DNA of 64,000 bases, from assembly GCA_025677835.1 (NCBI GenBank), contig JAIXMR010000003.1:434001-498000 (forward strand), written 5' to 3'. Numbering within the stretch: position 1 is the first letter of the stretch; each line of letters starts with the position of its first letter. The DNA is from Sporodiniella umbellata (Eukaryota; Mucoromycota; Mucoromycetes; Mucorales; Rhizopodaceae). The position numbers and the translations under genes were made by a program. The notes under the pieces were generated by a model. That model was not told the DNA's origin. It saw only the letters and a program-made list of their open reading frames with translations, and ran no database searches. Positions 12,302 to 22,844 of the stretch are shown in pieces.

Positions 12302-12334
<33 letters not shown>

Positions 12335-12377
12335 TCTTTTTTCTACTCTCTTTTTTTAATTATTTTAATTATTATTG

Positions 12378-13858
12378 ATGGCAAGCATGACTCAATTATC
12401 CGCCTATGAAAAGAAACGACTAGAAAACATAAAGTAAAAAAAAAAAAAAGAGGCATAGTTTGCATGGATGTAATGCGTGTGTGTGTTGATAGAGAAAATG
12501 AGGCGATAATGAAATCGTTGGCGATTCCTAACCTGGAAACCAAGCGAAAGCGACCCGTGCTTGAACCAGCAAAGAAAAAGAGCCAACGCGTAGCCCAACA
12601 GCCGACACGTATCTCGAGTCGTTTACGAGGCAAAGAACCTGAGACGACCGTCCAAGAGACCGCCCATGAGCCTGTGCAAAAACCCGAGACGCTCGATCGA
12701 CTGGAGGCCATCGATCACCAAGCGATCCTCGATCTTTTTCAACCTGCGCCGAGCCAGAAGACGCCTGCTTGGGAAACGGTCCTCGAGGATCTAGAAATAC
12801 GTCATCGCTGGTCAACAGTCAAAGTGACCCCTTCTCGTATCTACAGTGCATTGCAAGTGGCTTGATAGAAAGAGAGCGCGTTGGACTGACCCTCTTTTTT
12901 TTTTTTTTTTGGCGGGAAATAGATTTCACCCGTCGAGCACCAAACTGATAGGCTGTGCAGTCGATGTTGAAGGCTATCTGGGGTTTTGGGATATTCACGA
13001 TTCGGGAGAGCAGCCAAGAGTGTATCAGTACAGACCGCATACCAGAACCATTACCGATTTCAAGATGGATCCCAACAACGATCAAAAATTATGGACTGCT
13101 TCTTACGATGGTCACATTCGACAGTTTGATTGCCAGTCGGCGACATTCACCACCTTGAAACTACAAGGCGACTATTCATTAACATCTCTCGGTCTGGACG
13201 GTTCAACAGTAAACCAAAAAAAAAAAAAAAAAAAAGGGAAAACGAAATGACAGAGTTTTCCTTTTAGGTTTGGTTTTCCACCTCAGACGGTGAACTAGGC
13301 CAAGTGGATCCTCGAACGGGCCAGGCGCCTACGGTGGTTTCGATCCGGGACAAGAAAGTGGGCTGTATCGATGTTCATCCGGTCCGGGGCGAGTTGATCG
13401 CTGCAGGCTGTAACGATCGCACGGCGAGTGTGTGGGATGTACGCGGTAAGTGGAAAGAGGCGCTGGCAACTGTCGAGCATGGCTACGCGGTGACGAGCTG
13501 CTATTGGTCCCCGCAAGGGAGTCAGCTCGCCACCAGCTGTTACGACGATCAGATCCGCGTCATGGATCTCAGCCCCCAACACGACCTTACCATCCGCCAT
13601 CACATTGCTCACAACCATCATACCGGTCGATGGGTCACCAACTTTCGAGCCCGCTGGCACCCTTCTCAACCAGCCCTCGTTATCGGCAATATGAAACAAA
13701 CTGTCGATATCTACTCTTCCACCACCGGGCAGGCGCTCCACAGACTGTACGATCCTGATCATGTCACAGCCATCCCCAGTGTTGTCCAATGTCACCCTTC
13801 GCAGCCTGCATTATTGACTGGAAATGCTTCTGGAAGAATGTTGTGTTGGCAATCCTAG
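12378..13858 (+). CDS. Cmr1/WDR76-type WD40 protein (DNA-damage associated)
   Basis: Nuclear WD40 protein of the yeast Cmr1 / human WDR76 family, linked to chromatin and genome-stability functions. Exons 12378-12433, 12493-12852, 12923-13208 and 13268-13858 give 430 aa. The N-terminus LSAYEKKRLENIKENEAIM is the family signature, followed by a basic linker. The propeller runs from RIYSALFHPSSTKLIGCAVD to VVQCHPSQPALLTGNASGRM. Intron 2 (12853-12922) uses a GC donor (GCAAGT): only this cut keeps the frame and gives RIYSALFHP; no GT donor works. A second in-frame ATG at 12387 is an alternative start. Intron 3 contains a 19-A run. An ATA/TAA microsatellite follows the stop. Confidence 0.9.
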
Positions 13859-15025
13859 TCGTTCTTTATTACCATAATAATAATAATAATAATAATAATA
13901 GTAACACATAAAGAGCTTATCGATGTGTATGTGGGTTGGTTTTCTTGATGGAAGGAGTGGCAACAGGACGATCCATCATAAATGCTCATTCGCGATCTGG
14001 TTAGTTCCTCAGAGTTTCAACAACAAGCAGTTCAGCTTTTGCACAAAGATCGACTGATCAAACATTCTAGAAAAAAAAAAAAAAAAAAAAAAGGAAACGT
14101 GGATTCACCCCCTCTGTATTCAGTCCATGCCTGTGACTGTCTTAGGGCCAGCTCTGCTGAACAGTGGCATCAGCCGTACTCTGAGCACGCAAACGACTTT
14201 CTAAGCCGAGAGAAGCCAGCCGAGTTGTCAGACCGTCTTTACAGCAAGGATGAAAGAGCGAATGGCCTGGACTCGGCAAGGTCTCCTTTGATTTCATTGA
14301 TAGCTAAAAGAAAAAAGCTTTCTTTGTTTTATCTCTTGTTTAGAAAAGAATCTATGCCTGCGCTTATCGTTTGATTTCCAAAAAAAAAAAAAAAAGAGGC
14401 CTTGGATTCCCTTACAACTTTGTCAAAGTCAGATCAAAGGATGATTTCTGCCAAAGTGTGCATGGTGAATGACTTTTTCCGTGCTTTGAACCTTAAAAAG
14501 GCTCTTAAAAGGGAGATGATGCTTCAAGAAAACGATCTCTTTTTTCTTTTACAAGACCTTCTTTGGTCATGCCTACAAAGATCGTGCGTATTCGTCTGGT
14601 GTGCTATCCACCCAAAGAGCAGAAAAAGAAAGTCAAGAAAACGTAAAACAAACCGTCAAAAACAAGAGCGTTTCTTAATTACATTCTCTTTTTTTTTTTA
14701 GTCAAAAGAAGCGCATTGGTCGAAAGAAAACTTTGGCTTGAACTCCTCTTCTTTTCACACCCAGCCTTTCTGTCCAATCAATAGGAAAGCTTTAGAGTGT
14801 CACTGGAAAGACAAATAAACACACTCTTTGTTTCTTGGTTACTTTTTTATGGCAGTCTTTTTATTTATTTATTTTTTTAGGCTGCGTGTTTTGGGGTTGG
14901 ATTACACTGTAGATTGGCTAGTTTTGAAAAATAAAATCCAGCACAAATAAAAAGATTTTCGATGTAAATTTTATAATTTTTTTTTTTCTTTGAATTATTG
15001 CTATTTTTATTTATTTTTTTTATTT

Positions 15026-15067
<42 letters not shown>

Positions 15068-15318
15068 GAAATGAAAGAGAATGTCAAAGTGGCGTTAAAA
15101 GTAAATGAGAAAAGGCTTGACCAACCAAAAAGCAAAAATAAAACGGTCTTTTTACAATAGAGAAAAGAATGCGAAGACAAGGTGGTGGATACAAAAGAAA
15201 GCAAAAGGCAGCTATCCAGTCTACCTTTTCGATCCCATATCAATGCAGACCGGGAATTATGGAAAACAGTCTCTGTACTAGGGCCTGACTGCCGAACGTT
15301 TGGTAAATAAAAAGACAG
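13859..15318. other. 1.4-kb region of uncertain content
   Basis: Starts with an (ATA)n microsatellite (about 13875-13901). Open frames on the plus strand at 13982-14374 and 14402-14701 are interrupted by long A-runs and resemble no family I know. They might be decayed sequence or 5' exons of the following ZUP1-like gene, but I found no join that restores zinc-finger motifs. A 40-T run lies at 15027-15066. An ATG at 15243 with a GT donor at 15275 could be a first short exon of the downstream gene. Confidence 0.35.
15027..15066. repeat. Poly-T tract, 40 nt
   Basis: Uninterrupted run of 40 T upstream of the ZUP1-like gene. One of the longest homopolymers in the window. Confidence 0.9.
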
Positions 15319-16408
15319 TCCGACGGTTTTCTTTGCTGATATACGTTTGAAAGGCGTGATACCCAAACTAGAGCCTAACTTGAAGAATGAAGAGACTCAA
15401 TGCGCTTATCTCGGCAGCCCTTATACAGACCACATCACTACAGGCATTATGGATCTTGGCTGGGGCTGCGGTTACCGTAACTGCCAGATGTTGATGAGCT
15501 TTCTCGAAAAAGAAAAACAAGACGGCGATTATTTACTCAAACAAGTCTTGGATATCGCCTCGCTTCAATTGCTTTTGGAAAAAGCATGGAAAGAAGGCAT
15601 GCGTTTGCCTATCTTTGACTGTTTTTCTCATTTTTTTTTTTTTTTTTTTTTGCTAGGCTTTGATCCTCTGGGAGCCAAACAACTCAAGCATCACGTTTTC
15701 AAGACCCGCAAGTGGATTGGCACCACGGAAGTGTATACTCTGTTAGCCTACCTTGGGATTCGGTCGACCATCATTGATTTCCATCAGCCAGGGCCGGAAC
15801 GATTGCACAAAGACATGTTGGACTGGATCCAGTCTTATTTTACGAGCAACGTCCGCACTGAGAAAAACAAAAAGGTCTATGCGACCCAACGACCGCCACT
15901 TTATCTACAGCATCAAGGCCACAGTCGAACTATCGTCGGCATCGAATTACTCAAAACAGGCAGACGTAATCTGATCCTCTTTGATCCTGGTAGACGCACG
16001 CTCCGTTCCTTCAAAAAGCGCGTCAATTACACAGAAGAAACTGACACCAGCAGTGAAGAAGAGGAAGAAGAGCAGACACCGAGCAGTTGCTCAGAAGAGG
16101 AGGAAATCGATATCATGGGAGATGCCACCCCCACCCCCACACCACCTCCAAAGCCTTCACTCAGTCAGCGTTTCCTTGCTAAATTCAAAAAAAATCATCC
16201 TAACCTGCACCAACATACCTCAAGTCCATTCTATCCTTTTCGTGTCGATGACAAGACCATTGCCAAACACAGACAGTATCAGATTCTTGTCCTGGGTCAA
16301 GCCAGTTATCATCAAGGTCATATCACCTGGGATCCTTCTCAAGGCTACCTTGTCAACGAACAAGAAAGAGAAGTCATGAAGAATGTCACAAGTCTGGCTG
16401 TCCTCTAA
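15319..16408 (+). CDS. ZUP1/ZUFSP-type C78 cysteine deubiquitinase (5' end unresolved)
   Basis: Peptidase family C78. The blocks match ZUP1 (K63-ubiquitin-specific, genome stability) rather than UFSP: DLGWGCGYRNCQML with the catalytic Cys, WIGTTEVYTLLAYL, PPLYLQHQGHSRTIVGIE with the catalytic His, LILFDPGRRT with the Asp, and RQYQILVLGQASYHQGHITW near the end. The frame stays open from the acceptor at 15318. One possible first exon is 15243-15274 (44-bp intron), giving about 15 extra residues; N-terminal zinc fingers as in animal ZUP1 were not found. A T-rich insert after KAWKEG is an intron: either GT-AG (15603-15656) or GC-AG (15597-15656), the latter restoring the conserved AWKEGFDPLG. An acidic Ser/Glu insert (about 16040-16110) is lineage-specific. 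Confidence 0.85.
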
Positions 16409-16562
16409 ACGATCACCCTATATACACCCCTCCTCGATATATATATACAAAAAAAAAAAAAAAAAGTACCTATTCAGTATATATTCAAAAAAGAAAAAAA
16501 AAAAAAAAAAGAAAACGCGTTCTCTATGCCTTGCTTTTTTGCTTTCTTTTTAGGCGATTACT

Positions 16563-17858
16563 TTATTTCTTTTTAGCAGGAGCGGTGACGTTAAACTTAA
16601 AGTAGATGATATCACCATCTTCAACCACATAATCTTTTCCTTTTTGCATGTATTTACCGGCTGCCTTGACAGCCGAGTCGGACTTGAGTTCGTGCAAGGC
16701 ATCGTATTTCATGATTTCGGCCATGATAAAGCCACGCTCGAAATCGGTATGAATGACACCAGCAGCCTGAGGGGCTTTTGTGAATTTACGGATGGTCCAG
16801 GCTCTGACTTCATCAGGACCGCCTGTGAAGAAATAACCGAGCTGGAGTGCGGCGTAACCGTTCACGATGATTTTGGGTAGGACGGAAGGACAAGCTTCTT
16901 TCTGGATCGCCTGCTTTTCCTCTTCTGTTTCGGCAAGGGTGATGCGATACTCGTAAGCGCCTGAGTAAGGAATCATCATGTCGCCGGCTGAGTTGGCATC
17001 GATCCATTGTTTAATCTTGGGCAACCACTTGTTCTTCTTGCGCACAAAGTCTTTTTCACTCAGGTTGGCCAGATAAATCACAGGCTTAGCGGTGATCAAG
17101 TGCAGACCGTTAATGACCTCCACTTCCTTATTGGACCATTCACCGTGGCGGACGTCTTTGCCCTGTTGAACCCATTCCAATACCTTGTTCACAATCGCTG
17201 CCTCTTCCTTCTTGGCCTTGTCCGCCGCATTGCCGCCATGACCAAGACGTTTTGCAGCCGCATTGAGCTCGGTCGATTGCTTTACCAAAAACTCTTCGTC
17301 TTTCAATCTTAATTCTTCACGGATGATTTCCATATCACGCAAAGGATCCAACTCACCTTCCACATGGATCACATCTGCTTCGTCAAAAGCACGTACCACA
17401 TGGAAAATTGCATCCACAGCACGGATATGCGACAAGAAAGCGTTACCCAAACCAGCACCGGAGGCAGCGCCTTTCACAAGACCAGCAATATCAATCACAG
17501 TCAACTGTAGATAATTAAGTATACACCCCTCAATAAAAAATTTCTTACAAAAGCAGGGATCTTCTTTGCAGGTTTATAGTGTTCACATAACCAATCGAAA
17601 CGTGGGTCGGGTACAGCCACACGCGATTCCTCAGGATCTAATCAAACAAGTCAGTGACAGCCCGTAAAAAAAAAAAAAAAGGGCAACTTTACCAATAGTA
17701 CAGAAAGGATAGTTTTCAGCAGCAGCAGAAGCGTTGGTCAAAGCATTAAAGAAGGTGGATTTACCAACGTTAGGAAGACCCACAACACCAATCTTTAAAT
17801 TGTTGGATGGACGACCTAACAACACTTTTTCTTCAATAGCAAGCTTCTTGGGTGGCAT
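16563..17858 (-). CDS. OLA1: OLA1/YchF-type P-loop ATPase
   Basis: Obg-like ATPase, a conserved translation- and stress-linked NTPase. Exons (minus) 17858-17693, 17637-17549 and 17504-16563 give 398 aa, close to the family's usual 394-396. G1 is [16 protein letters not shown]3 is [20 protein letters not shown], and the G4 position reads NLSE instead of NKxD, the change that gives this family ATP rather than GTP preference. A coiled-coil arm lies between G3 and G4, and the TGS domain occupies the C-terminus ([36 protein letters not shown]). Both introns are short, 55 and 44 bp. Confidence 0.95.
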
Positions 17859-17936
17859 GGCTTTATTTCTTGAATATCATTTTCTTGACCTTTCCTTTTT
17901 CTGTTTTTCTTTTTCCTTACCTGATTATTTTCTTTA

Positions 17937-18080
17937 AATATATAAAAAAAAAAAAAAAAAGGAAAAGAAAAAAAAAAAAAAAAGAAGGTTCATGGCTTGA
18001 GATTAAAATTTTTTTTTTTTTTTTTTTTTTTCACGCTAGTCTCTCTCTCTCTCTCTCTCTATTTTTTTTTTTTTTTTGCA
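17937..18080. repeat. Cluster of A-runs, T-runs and (CT)n upstream of OLA1
   Basis: Within about 140 bp there are two A-runs, a T-run of about 24, a CT microsatellite (about 18040-18060) and another T-run. It lies between the divergent-side start of OLA1 and the 3' end of the Yippee-like gene, and may be promoter DNA that excludes nucleosomes (inference). Confidence 0.7.
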
Positions 18081-18199
18081 GTTCTTTACTTTTTCTTGTT
18101 TTTCACGCAACCCTCAAGGAAAATCCGACGAAATAAGCCACAAGAGGGACTCTGTAAGTATGTGCCAATGTATTTAAAGATGAGTTTTAAAACAAAAGA

Positions 18200-18694
18200 C
18201 TAGTTGGGTATTTCCATCAACAGCTTTCTTTCCAATGCAAACTTGCCCTCTTTGTACTTCCCGTCAGCTCGATACGCTTTGACCTAAGACAGGTTCAGAA
18301 AATAGCCATGTAGGGGAAGGGTTATCTTACATAAGTCCAACCCAAGAGGGTGGAACAACAAGTGCAAGAAACATCCTTGACTTGATGAGGGCCTGTCACT
18401 AACTCTCTGTCGACCACTTGACCTAACTTGATATTCACTCTATTCTTTGTATTAAAGAAAAGGAAGCCATCCTTGTCTTTATGCTTTTCTTACGCAGATT
18501 CCAGTAGATAGGCTTGACCCCGCTGGCCTCGAAATTGCTGGGAAGAGAATGAATACCTTGGATGGTTGTGTTGAGGGTCTTACTCTAGAAATCACTCCAT
18601 CAGGTGTGGAGATATGCGTTTGACAACAAGAACAGCCCAAAACAGATGCTACCCTTTCAAAATAAGTACGATAGTTTAACCCCATAATCACCAA
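18200..18694 (-). CDS. Yippee-like zinc-binding protein
   Basis: Small zinc-binding protein of the Yippee (YPEL/Mis18-fold) family. Four exons (minus), 18694-18584, 18537-18494, 18439-18331 and 18283-18200, give 115 aa, near the usual 117-121. The two zinc knuckles are GCSCCQTH (CxxC) and VSCTCCSTLLGWTY (CxxC). Between them the family blocks ISRQFRGQRGQAYLLES and GQVVDRELVTGPHQVKDV are recovered only after splicing, and the C-terminus reads ADGKYKEGKFALE. A downstream in-frame ATG at 18685 is an alternative start. The cellular role of YPEL proteins is poorly known. Confidence 0.9.
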
Positions 18695-18831
18695 GAATGA
18701 AATGAAATGAAAAAAAAAAAAAAAAAAAAGGGTTTATAAAGAGTCCTTTTCTGGGGAATGTGAAAACCCTATTGAAAAAAACCCACTAGAAAAAAAAAAA
18801 AAAAAACAGAGCAAAAGATTTCACTTTATTT

Positions 18832-19400
18832 TCAACGTCGAGAATGCTCAATGTACGTCAAGTATTCCAGATTTTTTGCCAGATTTTCTCTCAGGTTACG
18901 TTCTTGTAGGCTCACAACCTCACTTAGGATAGAATCACGGTCGTACCGTACATTCTGCCTAGAAGATGAGGTTTGAGACTCCAAGAAGGCCATTAGTCTT
19001 TTCTCGTTCTCACTAGGAAAACCATGGCGTGAGGAACCGGGCTCAATCCGGGGGTCGATGATCGTTTCAGATACACGAAAACTGCCACAGCGAAGACACT
19101 ACCCAAACATCAACAACAACAACACCCGGCTTTCTTTCTTACCTTTGCACGCGCGCCCGGAAAAGCAGGAAAGGTCATCTGGCATGCATGGCAGATATGG
19201 GGGCCTCCCTCACGGGTGTCGTCACTTATATAAATCCGTTCTTCCACGATCCTTACCTCTTCTACTGGATCTGACCCACCTGTGCTTGTTACCTGCTCAT
19301 CTTGCCATTCTTCAAAGGCCGTATGAAACGATTCGTTGTCAGAATCTCCGTCGCTACCACTCAGCCGATTAGCTCTCTTTCTATCCCCACTCACATCCAT
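18832..19400 (-). CDS. Uncharacterised small CxxC zinc-finger-like protein
   Basis: Two exons (minus), 19400-19143 and 19098-18832, give 174 aa. I do not recognise the family by name. The N-terminal 60 residues are acidic and Ser-rich. Splicing brings together CHAC and CLRC, separated by 15 residues (QMTFPAFPGARAK in between), a plausible four-Cys zinc ribbon. The rest (about residues 95-174) is charged and helical with a heptad-like end (SEVVSLQERNLRENLAKNLEYL), suggesting a short coiled coil. The intron is 43 bp. Because splicing creates the second CxxC, the model is believable; the function is unknown. Confidence 0.7.
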
Positions 19401-20637
19401 TCATGCTCTACCTAATATATATAAAATCATCGTCCATGGCTTTTTCCCAGAAAAAAAAAAAAAAAAAAAAAATAATAATAATGAAATTCACAAAAATAAA
19501 AAATAAAAAAACGATTAATAACATTATCTCCTGAATTCAAGATGACATCACACTACATAAGACAACGGGGGGACCGGGACAGGGGGTTGAGTTTAAAAAC
19601 ATTACTTTTTATTTTAAATAAGAAACATAGGCTAAAAAAGAAAAAAAAGTCAATCATGACACTCTAAAAAGAATGATAGAGAAAACGAGATTTGAATATT
19701 CAGTAAGCGATGAAGTCGTCTCTTCACTAAGATTCAGAAGCAGAACTGACGAAAAAAACTTTTGGATTTCATCCTAAACAAATCTCTTTCTCTTTTTTTT
19801 TTTAAAAAAAAATGCTTACCCTTCAATAAAGAAGCCATGTTTTCACAGATAAGAAATTGAAAAAAAGAATTTCTAAATTTTTTTTTTAAAATGTTAATAT
19901 TCTAATAACACTCTGTCATTTTGTTTTTTGTTTTTTTTTTTTTTAAAAAAAAGAATCAGATGGTGGTGCATGTTAATAAATCCAATCTTTCACGTATGCT
20001 TCAGAAGCGTGGATGCATTTCGTCACCTTCTTTTTTTTTATACATAAAAAACAAAAAACGAAAAGAAATGACTTACCATTTTCTTAACTGCTTAAAAGCA
20101 AATTAAATACATTGACCCATTAAAAAAGATACTTTTTCTTTTGCAAGAGAGAAGCTAAACAAAAAAAAAAAATCAGCGCTGTTGATTCTTATAAAGATAG
20201 AAAGAAAAGAAAGGAGAAGCTCAGATACGAGGAATTCCATTTCGTTTAATCCACAGAAAGATTCAGGGCATCAGTCGAATGTTTGTCTTCTTTGCCAAAC
20301 CTTTCTTTTCTTTTTTTTTTTTTTTTCCCCCTTTGGATTATGTCTTACCTCCAAACAATGCGTCAATGAAAAGAAGATTGAAAAAAAAAAAAAAAAAAAA
20401 AAGAAATCCTTTTATACTGCCTTTCAAAAAAAAAAAAAATTTATGTTGGTTCTGCCTAGGGCCTTCTCTCGAGTGACTGCACCCATCCACAGTCACTCGA
20501 CGATCCAAACTCAGAACCTAACCAGCGATTTTTCCAGGAGTCAAAGCTGACTGCAAGCATACGCACTAAAAAGATACTGAAAGACATGAATTAGATCAAG
20601 GAGAAGGTTTTCTTTTTGTTTTCTTTTTGTTTTAAGC
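19401..20637. other. Intergenic, 1.2 kb
   Basis: No supported gene. The DNA is extremely homopolymer-rich, with T-run/A-run pairs near 19794-19812 and 19930-19954. The frame at 20182-20550 is interrupted by poly-Phe and poly-Lys tracts. A short hyphenated inverted repeat (CGAGTGACTG ... CAGTCACTCG) lies at about 20469-20500. Confidence 0.45.
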
Positions 20638-22614
20638 ATGTCGATTCAGAAAACAACAGGTGAAGCTCTAGAAAACACGTTCACCCGCCAAGAGATCAAA
20701 ACGCTGGTCAATACTTTGGATATTCGAATCATGCCTTTGTTTTGTCTCTTTTATTTTGCGGATTTTTTAGATCGGGCTAATATTGGCAATGCTGCGTAAG
20801 AAAGTAAAGCGTTTGTCGATAGATTGAACTGAATTTTTTTTTTTTTTTTTTTTTTTTTGTTCATCACAGTCTGGCAGGCCTTCAGACAGATTTGGCAGTA
20901 AATAGAAGCAACAGCCTATCTCTGTTTTTTTTTTTTTTTTTTTAACTTATTCTATGTTTGAAGATGTCTTTCAATCAATTAACTCTGGCTATATCTTCTT
21001 TTTTTATTACTTTTGCAAGTTGTTTTCTTTTTTTTTTTTTTTTGGACTGACCATGTATGCTTAGATCCTGTTGGAAATACCCTCAAACTGGATTCTTGAG
21101 AAATCCAATTCTACAAAATGGTTATCCCTCTTGATGTTTATTTGGGGATTGGCTACTTTAAGTATGGCTTTTGTGAATAGTTTCGTAGGCTTATTGATAA
21201 CTCGTTTAATATTGGGGTATAATCAAAAAAAAAAAAAAGGGAGGAGGGCTTTTCATTTTCAGTAACTCATACCATTCAAAAGAGCAGCAGAAAGTGGTTT
21301 TGTTCCTGGTATTCTCTTTGTGTTATCCAAAGTGTATACAGCAGAAGAATACCCACTCAGAGTAAGCATCTTGCTCACGATGGGTACACTTTCAGGTGCA
21401 GTCTCGGGTCCTTTGAGTTGGGGGTTGACACGCCTGAAAGGACCTTGGCATGGTTGGCAATACCTATTTTTTATTGAAGGACTTGGCACCCTATTTCTCT
21501 CCGTTGTTTCCTATTACGTGCTTTTTGATGATCTTCAGCGCGTCTCCTGGCTTACGATCGACCAAAAGAAATTACAGTCACAACGCCTACCTCTTGTCTC
21601 TCCTCTATCCTCACCCAATTCACCTCGCGTTTTTTATTCGGCCTTGTTCGATTGGAAAACATGGGCTTTTGGTCTGTTGTTTTTTCTTAATGGTATCTTT
21701 GTGGTCAGCTTTGGTGTCTTTTCTCCGGCTTTGATCCAAGGTATAAAACACACACACTATCTATCAATCTAAAATCCACGCTTCACCCCTTTTTTTTTTT
21801 TTCTTTGTTTCTTCTCTACCAAAAAAAAAAAAAAAAAACAGGTTTTGGCTTCGATCCACAAACAGCGCAACTTTTAACAGCACCACCGTGTTTAACAGGT
21901 ACCTTGGGTCTCTTACTCGGGGGTTTTCTTGTCGTCCGGTTCAATCTCCGGTCCCCTTTTTTGGCTTTCGGTGCCTTCTTGATCGCTTTGGGCTATTTAT
22001 CGCTTTATTTTCTTGTAGAAAAATGGGGTTAGAAAAACATGATTGAAAAATAATCGATTGAACTCATCAAGTTTTTCTTGTATATATCTATTTTGGGTGG
22101 AAACGGATTAGCCTGCTATACAGTATTACTGATCATACCTTTTGGTATTGGCTTACAAGGTACATACACACACACACACACACACACACATAAAAGAGTA
22201 TCGATTGATGTCTATGAACCCCAGCTGCCTCTAGCTTTGGTTGGTCTGCTTTAAATTATCCAGATCTTAAAGTAAGAGCTATTGCCGTAGCAGGCATTCT
22301 TACTATCGGCAATCTGGGTTGTTTTGTGGCTTCTTTTCTTTTTCAAGCTTCTGACGCGCCTCGTTACAGTAAAGTACCAAAAGAAGAAAGCTCAAGTCGT
22401 TCATAAACGTTCTCTATAATAGAGTTGGCTATTTTATTCAATTTCTGTTCTGCTATTTTATCTATTCTGGTGGCTGTCTTAGTAGGAGCTAAATTCCATC
22501 AATTGAATCGTCGTATAGACTTTACACTCGAGGTAAGCTAATCATACACAAAAGTACATTATTTATAAAAAAAAAAAAAAAACTCTTTAGAATTCATTCA
22601 AATATTATATTTAA
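20638..22614 (+). CDS. MFS anion:cation symporter (Dal5/Tna1-like permease)
   Basis: Major facilitator of the fungal allantoate/nicotinate permease group, a plasma-membrane importer of small carboxylates or vitamins; the exact substrate is unknown. Ten exons: 20638-20795, 20870-20897, 20964-21014, 21065-21216, 21283-21740, 21842-22014, 22072-22159, 22225-22373, 22425-22532 and 22591-22614, giving 462 aa. Diagnostic blocks are DIRIMPLFCLFYFADFLDRA, NIGNAALAGLQTDL, EIPSNWIL, LILGAAESGFVPGILF, and the late-helix block SSFGWSALNYPDLKVRAIA. Intron 3 (21015-21064) starts with GCAAGT, a GC-AG intron; it is the only cut that yields FFITFILLEIPSN in frame. Intron 7 contains an (AC)n tract. Very intron-dense. 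The join at 22014/22072 rests on phase and is less certain than the others. Confidence 0.87.
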
Positions 22615-22844
22615 AAACCATTCCCCTTTATATACCAAAAAAACATGTTGTGCAACAAATGTGTCAATAAACTCTGATTCTTAAAAAAATAAATAAATAA
22701 AAACCGTTGCCTAAAATGGTTATTTAACAAGTTGAATCGTTTTTTAAAAACCGAGGAAAAAAAAAAAAAGAGGTGTAAGAAAAGTGTTTATTTTTTTTTT
22801 TTTTTTTTTTTTAATTTTTCTTTACTTTTATTTTCTATAAAGAC

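Noticed and set aside
14568..14645. 25-codon frame starting MPTKIVRIRL as a bS16m start
   Set aside because: Only the first few residues look like S16; the conserved RFG/PFYR continuation is absent and no splice restores it.
15347..16408. Continuous 353-codon frame read as an intronless protease
   Set aside because: It runs through a T-rich stretch encoding poly-Phe between two halves of a conserved block (AWKEG / FDPLG); splice signals flank the stretch, so it is an intron.
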